Shown here piece after piece: positions 26,658 to 35,188 of a stretch of 64,000 nt of DNA. A program made the position numbers and the translations under genes. The stretch is taken from positions 304,889 to 368,888 of the forward strand of contig WJPL01000001.1 in assembly GCA_009649675.1 (NCBI GenBank), written 5' to 3'. Each line of letters opens with the position of its first letter. Position 1 is the stretch's first letter. This stretch comes from Alphaproteobacteria bacterium HT1-32. GTDB lineage: Bacteria > Pseudomonadota > Alphaproteobacteria > Rhodospirillales > HT1-32. The notes below the pieces were generated by a model. The model made no database searches and was not told the DNA's origin. It saw only the letters and a program-made list of their open reading frames with translations.

Positions 26658-27509
26658 CTAATGATCCCCGGTGCCGTCCGGCGGCAGCATTTCCATGGCA
26701 CGTGCAACTGCCTGCTCGAAGTCCTCCAGCAGGGCCTCGTTTCCCCCGGACACCGCATCCAGATAGGCACTGACATCCTTGCGGATAATGCCCATCGTAT
26801 TTCCCGGATCATAGCCTTCCCGGGCAAACTTGATCCGGTCGTAATTATCACCAAACCAGCTGGAACCGGAACTGGAGGACATGACTTCCCGCAGCTTGTC
26901 CGGGTCAAGACCAAATTCCGGCGCCAGCAGACCAACCCGCCGGACCGCCGCAACTGATGCCGCGCAGACAAAGTTGTTCAGCACCTTGCAGGACATGCCC
27001 GCCGCAACCGGGCCGAGATGATGGAAAGTCTCTCCCATCGTCTGCAATAAAGGCATCAGTGCGGAGATATCTGCCTCTGCCCCGCCCAGCATGAAAGTCA
27101 GGGAACCGGCCTCCGCCGAATAGGGACCGCCGGACATCGGTGCATCTACCAGCCTCATCTTTCCAGACAGCCGCTCCTGCAATCCGGAAACAAAACGCGG
27201 CGATACCGTAGAGCAGATAACCAGCAACTCCGGCGCTTGCGGATGGCTGGCCATCGCCTGCTCACCAAATAACAGCGCCTCGGTCTGACGGATATCGCGG
27301 ACGACAGAAAACAAGATATCGACCGTCCCGGCGAATTCCGAAGGGTCTGTAACAAACCGCTCACCCAGTAAGGGAAAGTCGGATGCGGGTCTGACATCAT
27401 GGCCCAGAATCCGGAAGCCCGCCTCTGCCATACGCCGAGCCATCGGGTAGCCCATGTCGCCCAGACCGGCGACCCCAATCGTTTTCTCTGTCAGTTTCCG
27501 AGTCGCCAT
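26658..27509 (-). CDS. Beta-hydroxyacid dehydrogenase (GarR/LtnD-like)
   Basis: 283 residues from ATG 27509 (MATRKLTEKTIGVAGLGDMG). It has the NAD(P)-binding GLGDMG loop, the substrate-binding motif DAPMSGGPYSAEAGSLTFML and the catalytic lysine in MSCKVLNNFVCA. The family includes 3-hydroxyisobutyrate, tartronate-semialdehyde, glycerate and L-threonate dehydrogenases. The OtnC-like aldolase 2.7 kb away makes a tetronate role possible but unproven. Confidence 0.88.
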   Translation of the reverse strand: MATRKLTEKTIGVAGLGDMGYPMARRMAEAGFRILGHDVRPASDFPLLGERFVTDPSEFAGTVDILFSVVRDIRQTEALLFGEQAMASHPQAPELLVICSTVSPRFVSGLQERLSGKMRLVDAPMSGGPYSAEAGSLTFMLGGAEADISALMPLLQTMGETFHHLGPVAAGMSCKVLNNFVCAASVAAVRRVGLLAPEFGLDPDKLREVMSSSSGSSWFGDNYDRIKFAREGYDPGNTMGIIRKDVSAYLDAVSGGNEALLEDFEQAVARAMEMLPPDGTGDH

Positions 27510-27669
27510 TTTTGCCGTCCAGATAGTGTGATCACAGTGTCCTTCACAACGAAGACTCAAAAAATAACTTGTCCGTGAATGACTTACAGAACCAGAAAAT
27601 AATTAGTGATCTTTTAAGAAGCTATGCCTAACGTCTAGGCGGGGTCGGGTAATTGTGGAGGGTATATTT

Positions 27670-27888
27670 GTGAGCAATCCAGTTCAGATTGGCGACTTCT
27701 ATCAGCGCAACGACGCAACCCATTTCGTCTGGCAGGTGGTGGAGCTTTTCACCCCGCGGAAAGAGCAACCGCATGCCCGGGTCAGCCTGATGAGCGATCC
27801 GTCAGACCGCAGACTGATTTCGGTTTCCGCATTGCGTGACAACCGGCTGTTCAAGCAGGTTGAACGGAGTGGCCGGGAAGCCGCCTGA
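27670..27888 (+). CDS. Small hypothetical protein
   Basis: 72 residues from GTG 27670 (MSNPVQIGDFYQRNDATHFV), with a good GGAGGG site 7 bp upstream. A GTG at 27655 is less likely. Single small beta-rich domain (FYQRND, WQVVELFTP, LISVSALRDNRLF), with no motif recognised. It is divergent from the dehydrogenase and convergent with the EamA gene. The strong ribosome site supports a real gene. Confidence 0.7.
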   Translation: MSNPVQIGDFYQRNDATHFVWQVVELFTPRKEQPHARVSLMSDPSDRRLISVSALRDNRLFKQVERSGREAA

Positions 27889-27891
27889 CCA

Positions 27892-28791
27892 TCATTCCGG
27901 CAGGCGACGGCCTTTCAGTTTACGGTATAGCCTGCCATCGACCGATATCAGTCCGGCAAAGATCAGCAACATTCCGGCGAAGGCAGATGCTTCCGGCGCT
28001 TCATCCAGAAATGCGATGCCCAGCGCCATGGCGCTGATCGGGATCAGCAAGGTCACCAGCATAAGGTTGGTTGAACCGACGCTGCTGAGCAGCCGGAAAT
28101 AGATCAGATATGCCAGCGCCGTCGAGACACTCGCCAGACCGACCACCGAAGCGATAACGGACGGCGAGGCATCCACCTCCAGCGGCTGCTCGAACAGCAA
28201 TGCTGCCGGAACCATGATGACGGACGCCATCAGCAACATCCCTGCTGCGGCAACCATTGGCGTCAGTCCTTTCAGCCGACGGCCCCAGATGCTGGCAAAA
28301 GCATAGGACAGGGCACCACCAAGAACAGCCAGCTGCCCTGCATTCGCCATATCAAACCCGGCCAGTGCCGAGGGGCCGATCATCACAACTACACCGGCAA
28401 TCCCCAGTAACACCCCGGCCAGTTTATTCGCCGTCATACGTTCATCAGTTGTCAGCAGATGCGCCACGAAAACAGTGAACAGAGGTGTCGTGGCATTGAA
28501 TATCGAGGCAATGCTGCTGGTGACATGCACCTGCCCCCAGACGATGAGGCTGAAAGGAATGACATTGTTCAGCAGTCCCATACCTGCCAGCACAGCCCAG
28601 ATGCCCCAGCCTGACGGTAAAGCCTTGCCTGTTGCCCGGAGAATGATCAGCAGAATGATCGCAGCCAGCGATACCCGAAGCGCCACAACCGTCAGCGGGC
28701 CATAAGCGAGCAGCGCAACCTCGGCAAAAAAGAACGACCCTCCCCAGATGAGCGAGAGAAAGGCGATCAGCGTCCAGTCACGTATTGTCAT
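27892..28791 (-). CDS. DMT/EamA-family transporter
   Basis: 299 residues from ATG 28791 (MTIRDWTLIAFLSLIWGGSF). Two EamA repeats with about ten membrane helices, including SLIWGGSFFFAEVAL, ASIFNATTPLFTVFVAHLL and the C-terminal FLDEAPEASAFAGMLLIFAG. It probably exports a metabolite or amino acid; the substrate is unknown. Confidence 0.9.
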   Translation of the reverse strand: MTIRDWTLIAFLSLIWGGSFFFAEVALLAYGPLTVVALRVSLAAIILLIILRATGKALPSGWGIWAVLAGMGLLNNVIPFSLIVWGQVHVTSSIASIFNATTPLFTVFVAHLLTTDERMTANKLAGVLLGIAGVVVMIGPSALAGFDMANAGQLAVLGGALSYAFASIWGRRLKGLTPMVAAAGMLLMASVIMVPAALLFEQPLEVDASPSVIASVVGLASVSTALAYLIYFRLLSSVGSTNLMLVTLLIPISAMALGIAFLDEAPEASAFAGMLLIFAGLISVDGRLYRKLKGRRLPE

Positions 28792-28907
28792 GAAGTCCCC
28801 GGAAACAATGATGCAGTGAATGTAGCCCGCGGGGTCCGGCACAATCTATCCGGCGCTTGTGCGGCTATTGTCAGCTCCGGACAGGCCGACGGGAACAGGA
28901 TCACGTC

Positions 28908-29099
28908 CTATTCAAACAAAGGGACGATGTAATCCCAACCCAGCCAGAAGACCACGATAACAGCCAGCACTCCGAGATAGTCTTTCCAGCGTTGCCGGCT
29001 TTTCGCAGCCCCCCATCCTTCCGCCAGCGGTTCGCCGCATTTCGGGCAGACAGTCGCATTTCCGGAAATAGACTTGTTGCAGCTTGGACAGGCTTCCAT
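28908..29099 (-). CDS. Small zinc-ribbon membrane protein
   Basis: 63 residues. The N-terminal zinc ribbon uses C4-x2-C7 and C18-x2-C21 (ACPSCNKSISGNATVCPKCG), and a single hydrophobic helix follows at residues 42-58 (YLGVLAVIVVFWLGWDY). Likely a tail-anchored membrane protein of unknown function. It begins 5 bp after the class II aldolase stop on the same strand, so the two may be cotranscribed. Confidence 0.78.
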   Translation of the reverse strand: MEACPSCNKSISGNATVCPKCGEPLAEGWGAAKSRQRWKDYLGVLAVIVVFWLGWDYIVPLFE

Positions 29100-29104
29100 T
29101 CCCG

Positions 29105-29893
29105 TCAGGTCCGGTAATCCGGTGACCTGTCGTCGAGCAGCCGGAGATAGGCATCCCAGGCACTCACTTTCCTGCCCGTCCCCATTACGGAGGACGCACC
29201 GCCGCCTTCAAACTGTCGGGCCGTGCGCTCCATCACCTCATCAGACGGCTGGACAATCTCCCGGCCACTGGCCAGCACCTGCATCTGCAACTGGCAGGCC
29301 TGCTCCAGATAGTAAATCCGTTTGAATGCCTCGGCGATGGTCGTGCCGGTGGTCAGCAAGCCATGATTGCGCAGGATCATCGAATGATAGCTGCCGAAAT
29401 CAGCAATCAGCCGCTCACGTTCAGCCAGATCCAGCGCAATGCCCTCATAATCATGATAGGCCAGCCGGTTGTGGAACTGCAGCCCGGCCTGGGTCAGCGG
29501 CATGAAACCGTCTTTCAGGCAGGAGACGGCCGAGCCTGCCGCTGAATGGGTATGGATCACGCAGAACACATCATGGCGCGCCGCATGAATGGCGCTGTGA
29601 ATGGTATATCCGGCAGGATTGATCGGATAGGGAGACGGGGCCAGCAGATTGCCTTCAAGATCAACCTTCACCAGGTCTGAGGCCCTGATCTCGTCATAAC
29701 GCAGACCATAGGGGTTGATCAGGAAGGCATCTCCCTGACCGGGAACCCGGGCCGTAATGTGATTATATATCAGGTCCGTCAGGCCGAAATGATCAATCAG
29801 CCGGTAACAGGCCGCAAGATCGACCCGGACGGCCCATTCCTCGGGGTCAAACCTCCCCTGCCCTGTGCTTGGCTCTGTACTGCTGTCAGGCAT
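29105..29893 (-). CDS. Class II aldolase/adducin-family protein
   Basis: 262 residues. Typical of the large, uncharacterised bacterial branch near adducin heads: the LTDLIYNHITARVPG motif, PYGLRYDEIRASDLVKVD, metal-binding histidines in VIHTHSAAG and the ILRNHGLLT motif. It may be an aldolase or decarboxylase. A strong hairpin just upstream ends the TrpB2 transcript, so this gene probably has its own promoter. Confidence 0.88.
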   Translation of the reverse strand: MPDSSTEPSTGQGRFDPEEWAVRVDLAACYRLIDHFGLTDLIYNHITARVPGQGDAFLINPYGLRYDEIRASDLVKVDLEGNLLAPSPYPINPAGYTIHSAIHAARHDVFCVIHTHSAAGSAVSCLKDGFMPLTQAGLQFHNRLAYHDYEGIALDLAERERLIADFGSYHSMILRNHGLLTTGTTIAEAFKRIYYLEQACQLQMQVLASGREIVQPSDEVMERTARQFEGGGASSVMGTGRKVSAWDAYLRLLDDRSPDYRT

Positions 29894-29913
29894 GTCCCGG
29901 CCTCTTCAGAAAT

Positions 29914-29952
29914 GATCCGGAACCGTATCGGCGAACATCCGACACGGTTCCG
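29914..29952 (-). terminator. Intrinsic terminator after TrpB2
   Basis: On the minus strand an 11-bp stem (TCCGGAACCGT with ACGGTTCCGGA) continues after one mismatch with 4 more pairs and a 7-nt loop, then TCATTTCTG follows. It lies 12 bp past the TrpB2 stop. Confidence 0.7.
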
Positions 29953-29964
29953 GAGTGTAATCAG

Positions 29965-31338
29965 CTATTCAGCCGCTACCGACGGCAGACCCGCCAGCGC
30001 CATGGCGAGTTCTGCCTCGTCATAGACCTGATCCGTCAGCTTGCCGGCGAAGAAGTCCATATAGGCCTGCATGTCGAAATGCCCGTGACCACAAAGATTG
30101 AACAGGATGGTCTCGGCCTTGCCTTCCCGCTTGCAGCGAAGCGCCTCATCAATAGCACCTTTAACAGCATGGGTCGCTTCCGGTGCCGGCAGAATGCCTT
30201 CGGCGCGGGCAAACTGAACCCCGGCTTCAAAACATCCGACCTGCTTCAGGGCGGCAGATTCAATCAGACCAAGATCCGCAATGTGACTGATCAGCGGTGC
30301 CATGCCGTGATAACGCAGGCCACCTGCATGGAAGCCCGGCGGAACGAACGAGCTGCCGAGGGTATGCATCTTGACCATCGGCGTCAGCTTCGCGAGATCA
30401 CCATAATCATAGGCAAACTTGCCGCGGGTCAGTGTCGGGCAGGCCGCAGGCTCAACTGCAACATAGCGGGTCTGTTTCGCTGCCTTGCCCTGCAATTTCT
30501 GGCCGAGGAACGGAAACACGATACCGGCAAAGTTACTGCCGCCACCCGTGCAGCCGACGATGACATCAGGATAATCGTCAGCCATTTCCAGCTGATCAAT
30601 CGCTTCCATGCCGATAATCGTCTGATGCATCAGCACATGGTTCAGCACCGACCCCAGCGCATATTTGGTATCGTCACGCTGTGCGGCCATTTCAACCGCT
30701 TCAGAAATCGCAATGCCCAGGCTGCCCGTGCTGTCCGGGTTTTGCGCCAGAACGGCCCGGCCGGATTGTGTCTCTTCCGACGGACTGGCAACGCAGCGCG
30801 CACCATAGGTTTCCATCAGAGCCTTGCGGTACGGCTTCTGCTGGAAGCTGACCTTCACCATATAGACGTCGATTTCGATACCGAACAGTGACCCGGCGAA
30901 GGCCAGCGAAGACCCCCACTGACCGGCCCCGGTTTCGGTGGTAATCCGCTTGATACCTGCTTCCTTGTTATAAAAAGCCTGCGGAACAGACGTATTCGGC
31001 TTGTGGCTGCCGGACGGGCTGACACCCTCATATTTGTAGTAAATCTTCGCCGGGGTATCGAGAGCCTTCTCCAGCTTCCGGGCCCGGTACAATGGCGACG
31101 GACGCCATTGCCGATAGATTTCACGGACCGGCTCCGGGATCTCAATATCCCGTTCGGTGGAAACTTCCTGCCCGATGAGGGCCATCGGGAACAACGGGGC
31201 CAGGTCATCCGGACCAATTGGCTGACCGGTTCCGGGATGCAGGACAGGAGCCAGAGGCTCCGGCAGATCCGCCTGCAGGTTGTACCAGGTCTTTGGCATC
31301 CTGCTTTCTTCAAGGAAATACTTCACGGTATCTGACAT
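29965..31338 (-). CDS. trpB2: TrpB2-type tryptophan synthase beta-like enzyme
   Basis: 457 residues, longer than TrpB1 (about 400) and typical of the TrpB2 group. The PLP-binding lysine is in [10 protein letters not shown]; the phosphate-binding GCTGGGSNF loop is present, as is [15 protein letters not shown]. TrpB2 enzymes can condense indole and serine but interact poorly with TrpA; some are thought to be serine deaminases or salvage enzymes. No trpA or other trp gene is near. Confidence 0.9.
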   Translation of the reverse strand: MSDTVKYFLEESRMPKTWYNLQADLPEPLAPVLHPGTGQPIGPDDLAPLFPMALIGQEVSTERDIEIPEPVREIYRQWRPSPLYRARKLEKALDTPAKIYYKYEGVSPSGSHKPNTSVPQAFYNKEAGIKRITTETGAGQWGSSLAFAGSLFGIEIDVYMVKVSFQQKPYRKALMETYGARCVASPSEETQSGRAVLAQNPDSTGSLGIAISEAVEMAAQRDDTKYALGSVLNHVLMHQTIIGMEAIDQLEMADDYPDVIVGCTGGGSNFAGIVFPFLGQKLQGKAAKQTRYVAVEPAACPTLTRGKFAYDYGDLAKLTPMVKMHTLGSSFVPPGFHAGGLRYHGMAPLISHIADLGLIESAALKQVGCFEAGVQFARAEGILPAPEATHAVKGAIDEALRCKREGKAETILFNLCGHGHFDMQAYMDFFAGKLTDQVYDEAELAMALAGLPSVAAE

Positions 31339-31424
31339 CTGGCTCCCCTTGGTTTTGTCAGTTCTTTTTATCGTTCAGCATCCTAGACCATTCATTTGCG
31401 AACGAACAATGCCACAGTTGGATT

Positions 31425-31982
31425 TCAGCAATCGACAATGCTGGTGCCACAACCACCATCAGCAAACGGGTCAAGCAATGGAAACATTGTCGTCATCATG
31501 CCATGGATCAGCCGCTTCAGCGCCGCCAGATCAGATCCGTCTCCGGGATAGAAAATACCGGTAGCACCGGATTCCATCCGATCCTTGTAACAGAATGCAG
31601 CCGTGACGATCATCTCCGATGACAGCGGTTCAGGCGACGGCAGCGTTTCCGGACTGCACATCAGGTGATGGCTGAAAGTACCGGGCGCACCGAACAGCAT
31701 CCGCACCGAATAATTCTCCGTCGATCCCGGCTTCGGACTGGTGGTGAAGCGGACCAGCGGCCCCGCATTCTTGCCGTACATCATGTCCGTAATCAGGTTG
31801 TCGAATTCAGGCTGGGGCATCTCATAGAAACGGCCGGAAATCACCACCGGCATATCCCCCTGTCCGGCGACCAGCCCGACCGCTGAAGGTACGCCCGGCT
31901 GATAGACATCACCGACCGACCGGTTACAGCCCGCCAGCACCAGCAGACAGGCCAGCATCACAAAAGCCTTCATCATCAGCAT
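31425..31982 (-). CDS. Hypothetical lipoprotein
   Basis: 185 residues from ATG 31982 (MLMMKAFVMLACLLVLAGCN); ATGs at 31976 and 31973 are equally plausible. The lipobox LAGC predicts an acylated cysteine and membrane anchoring. The mature part (PGVPSAVGLVAGQGDMPVVI) is unrecognised, ends with two cysteines (GGCGTSIVDC) and stays in the periplasm. Function unknown. Confidence 0.72.
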   Translation of the reverse strand: MLMMKAFVMLACLLVLAGCNRSVGDVYQPGVPSAVGLVAGQGDMPVVISGRFYEMPQPEFDNLITDMMYGKNAGPLVRFTTSPKPGSTENYSVRMLFGAPGTFSHHLMCSPETLPSPEPLSSEMIVTAAFCYKDRMESGATGIFYPGDGSDLAALKRLIHGMMTTMFPLLDPFADGGCGTSIVDC

Positions 31983-32050
31983 CCGACAAGTTTGAACGGA
32001 CACACTATGACCGGCAGAAAATGGCGAGACAATGTCCAACCTGCGTCTGC

Positions 32051-34039
32051 TCAGATGTCGATATCCTCAACAAACCGGGCGCGGTCCTGAATGAAATTGA
32101 AGCGCTTTTCCGGGTTGCGGCCCATCAGGTCATCGACCAGCTGTTCCGTGTCACGCTGCGCCAGCCGGTCTTCCGTTGTCGGAACATTGACCTTCAGCAA
32201 CTGCCGTGTGGCCTTGTTCATGGTCGTTTCGCGAAGCTGCGGCGGCGGCATCTCGCCGAGCCCCTTGAACCGGCTGATTTCAATCTTGCCGTTACTCCGG
32301 AACGTGCCATTCGACATCAGCTCATCCTTGTGAGCGTCATCGCGGGCGTAGATCGATTTTGATCCCTGCACCAGACGATAGAGCGGCGGCATGCCGAGAT
32401 ACAGATGCCCGTTTTCGATCAGTTCCGGCAGTTCCTTGTAGAAAAAGGTCATCAGCAGCGAGGCAATATGTGCACCATCAACATCAGCATCCGTCAGGAT
32501 GATGACTTTCTCATACCGAAGCCGTTCTTCGTCATAATCTGCCCCGGCACCACAGCCGAGTGCTTCGATCAGATCCTTGAGTTCCTGATTGCCCTTCAGC
32601 TTGTCACGGGTCGCGCTGGCGACGTTCAGGATTTTACCCCGCAGCGGCAGCACCGCCTGGGTAGCCCGGTCCCGCGCCTGCTTGGCAGACCCGCCAGCAG
32701 AGTCACCCTCGACCAGAAAGATTTCAGTTCCATCGGACACCGAACGGGTACAGTCCGCCAGCTTGCCCGGAAGCCGCAGCCGCCGTGTGGCAGACTGGCG
32801 CTTCATTTCCTTCGCCTCTTTCCGGCGGCGGCGCATATCGGCGCTTTCAATCGCCCGGTCCAGCAAGGCCTTTGCTGAATCACCATCCGCCGACAGCCAG
32901 TGATCGAAATGATCCTTCACCGCCATCTCGACCAGTCGTGTGGCAGAGGCTGATGTCAGCTTGTCCTTGGTCTGGCCCTGAAACTGCGGATCAGGAACGA
33001 ACGCAGACAACATGCCGCAGGCGCCGCCGACCACATCTTCTGCCATGATCTTGGCGGCCTGCTTGTTCCCGATCAGTTCGCCATACCCTTTCAGCCCGCG
33101 CAGTAATGCCGTGCGGATACCGGATTCATGGGTGCCGCCTTCCGGTGTCGGGATCGTGTTGCAGTAGCTGTTAAAGAAGCCGTCATCATCCATCGGCCAG
33201 GCCACCGCCCATTCACAGCGACCCTGCTTGTCCGGAAAATCCGCATGACCGGCAAACATTACAGGTGTTACCGTCTTGCGCCCCTTGAGCACTTCCTCAA
33301 GATAATCACCCAGTCCACCGGGGAAATGCAGAACCGCCGTTTCCGGTGTCTCGTCACCGTCCTTGATCAGTTCAGAAGCACAGCGCCAGCGAATCTCCAC
33401 CCCCTTGTAGAGGTAGGCCTTCGAGCGGGCCAGCTTGTAGAGCAGTGATGGCTTGAAGCCCGCCCGCGCACCGAAAATCTCCGGATCCGGATGAAACGTG
33501 ACCGCCGTCCCCCGACGGTTACTGACCGCCCCCACATCTTTCAGTTCTGATGTCGGATGCCCCTTGCTGTAGGTCTGACGCCACAGTCGTTTATCGCGGG
33601 CAATCTCGACTTCCAGATTATCCGAGAGCGCATTAACAACAGAAATACCAACCCCGTGCAGGCCACCTGATGTCTCATAGACCTTGTTGGAAAACTTACC
33701 CCCTGAATGCAGGGTGGTGAGAATCACTTCCAGCGCCGATTTGTCGGTGAATTTGGGATGCGGGTCGATGGGAATACCACGCCCGTTATCACGAACCGTC
33801 AGCAGGTCCCCCGCGGCCAGTTCGAACTCGATCCGGCTGGCATGTCCCGCAACGGCTTCGTCCATTGCGTTATCCAGCACTTCCGCGGCCAGATGATGCA
33901 GCGCCCGTTCGTCCGTGCCGCCAATATACATGCCCGGACGCCGGCGCACCGGCTCCAGGCCTTCAAGAACCTCGATATCCTTGGCTGAATAGCCCGGATC
34001 GATTGCCGCCGAAGCGGATGAATTAAACAGATCTGCCAT
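32051..34039 (-). CDS. parE: DNA topoisomerase IV subunit B
   Basis: 662 residues from ATG 34039 (MADLFNSSASAAIDPGYSAK). GHKL ATPase motifs (EVLDNAMDEAVAGHA, DNGRGIP), the transducer region and the TOPRIM domain (LVEGDSAGGSAKQARDR, DADVDGAHI) are all present. With ParC it separates linked daughter chromosomes. It is named ParE and not GyrB because it lacks the extra length of GyrB and has a ParE-like N-terminus. ParC is not nearby. Confidence 0.95.
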   Translation of the reverse strand: MADLFNSSASAAIDPGYSAKDIEVLEGLEPVRRRPGMYIGGTDERALHHLAAEVLDNAMDEAVAGHASRIEFELAAGDLLTVRDNGRGIPIDPHPKFTDKSALEVILTTLHSGGKFSNKVYETSGGLHGVGISVVNALSDNLEVEIARDKRLWRQTYSKGHPTSELKDVGAVSNRRGTAVTFHPDPEIFGARAGFKPSLLYKLARSKAYLYKGVEIRWRCASELIKDGDETPETAVLHFPGGLGDYLEEVLKGRKTVTPVMFAGHADFPDKQGRCEWAVAWPMDDDGFFNSYCNTIPTPEGGTHESGIRTALLRGLKGYGELIGNKQAAKIMAEDVVGGACGMLSAFVPDPQFQGQTKDKLTSASATRLVEMAVKDHFDHWLSADGDSAKALLDRAIESADMRRRRKEAKEMKRQSATRRLRLPGKLADCTRSVSDGTEIFLVEGDSAGGSAKQARDRATQAVLPLRGKILNVASATRDKLKGNQELKDLIEALGCGAGADYDEERLRYEKVIILTDADVDGAHIASLLMTFFYKELPELIENGHLYLGMPPLYRLVQGSKSIYARDDAHKDELMSNGTFRSNGKIEISRFKGLGEMPPPQLRETTMNKATRQLLKVNVPTTEDRLAQRDTEQLVDDLMGRNPEKRFNFIQDRARFVEDIDI

Positions 34040-34129
34040 GCCCGCATTATAGATTTGCCGTGAACAGGCGCAAGCTTCATGCTGTAGTATAATTGACGAC
34101 AATCACCAATATCTTGTGGATCAGTGGCG

Positions 34130-34519
34130 ATGAGCGATAACGACTCCCCCCGTGGTGAACTGGCCATCCGGACCATCGCGATGCCGGCCGATACAAACCC
34201 GTCCGGCGACATCTTCGGCGGCTGGCTGCTGGCCCAGATGGACCTTGCCGGCGGCACGACGGCCTGGCGCAGAGCCCATGGCCGGGTCGCCACCATTGCC
34301 GTTGATGGCATGACCTTCTACCGGCCCGTCCGGGTCGGGGATGTGCTCTGCTGCTATGCCGAGCTGATCCGTGAGGGAAACACGTCTCTGACCTACCGGA
34401 TTGAAGCCTGGGTATTGCGGGGGCCGGAAGGCCCGGACCGCGAAAAGGTCACGGAAGGGCAGTTCACCTTTGTTGCAATTGACGACAATGGCCGGCCACG
34501 GCAGCTTCCAAAAAGATAA
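34130..34519 (+). CDS. Acyl-CoA thioesterase (YciA-like hotdog)
   Basis: 129 residues from ATG 34130 (MSDNDSPRGELAIRTIAMPA); a GTG at 34124 adds two residues. The hotdog signature ADTNPSGDIFGGWLLAQMD and VDGMTFYRPVRVGDVLCCY is typical of YciA/BFIT-type thioesterases that hydrolyse acyl-CoAs to free acids. It is divergent from parE. Confidence 0.92.
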   Translation: MSDNDSPRGELAIRTIAMPADTNPSGDIFGGWLLAQMDLAGGTTAWRRAHGRVATIAVDGMTFYRPVRVGDVLCCYAELIREGNTSLTYRIEAWVLRGPEGPDREKVTEGQFTFVAIDDNGRPRQLPKR

Positions 34520-34531
34520 CAGCAGCAACCT

Positions 34532-35113
34532 TCAAAGAGTGCTTCCCGGTTTCTCAGGCTGTCTTACCTGTCGCCAGCCAAGCCAGGACAGGGCCAGGAA
34601 ACCGATCAGCAGCAGGATACTGGCCGCTCCCCAGCCAGAAGCAACCGCCTGCTCTATGCTGCGGCCAAAAAGGTAGCCGCCCCCAACCAGCAACAGGCAC
34701 CAGAGTGCAGCCGAAGTCAGGTTGAGCAGCGTGAAATGTCGCCATTGCATGTCTCCCAACCCGACCGGAAGTGCACCAATTGTCCGCATGCCCTTCGGAT
34801 AACGATAGAGAAAGATATAGGCAGCGCCATACCGCTGCATCAGCAGCTGCGCTCTGGCCATCATCCGCTGCAACCGTTCCCGCCGTAGCATGAAACCGAT
34901 GCCATAGCGACGGGCGACAAAAAAACGTAGCTCGTCACCAAGATATCCACCGGCAAGAGTGACCGCGGCGACAATCATCACATCAAGCGATCCGTACTGC
35001 GCCACCAGTCCGGCAAACAAAGGCAATGCGCCACTTTTCAGGGCGCAATAGGCAAACAGCAGAATGTAGACCAGCGTCCCATATTCAAGAATAAGGCTGT
35101 TGATCTGTGCCAC
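34532..35113 (-). CDS. DedA-family membrane protein
   Basis: 193 residues with a VTT/SNARE-associated domain: YLGDELRFFVARRYGIGF, the conserved RYPKGMRTIGALPVG loop and several membrane helices. DedA proteins act in lipid carrier recycling, membrane homeostasis and drug tolerance in other bacteria; the exact role here is unknown. Confidence 0.88.
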   Translation of the reverse strand: MAQINSLILEYGTLVYILLFAYCALKSGALPLFAGLVAQYGSLDVMIVAAVTLAGGYLGDELRFFVARRYGIGFMLRRERLQRMMARAQLLMQRYGAAYIFLYRYPKGMRTIGALPVGLGDMQWRHFTLLNLTSAALWCLLLVGGGYLFGRSIEQAVASGWGAASILLLIGFLALSWLGWRQVRQPEKPGSTL

Positions 35114-35188
35114 GACAAACTGTCCCGTTGATGACTCACCGGCTGATCTGGTGATCCTGCGACAGAATATAAAGCAAAATCAGTGTTT

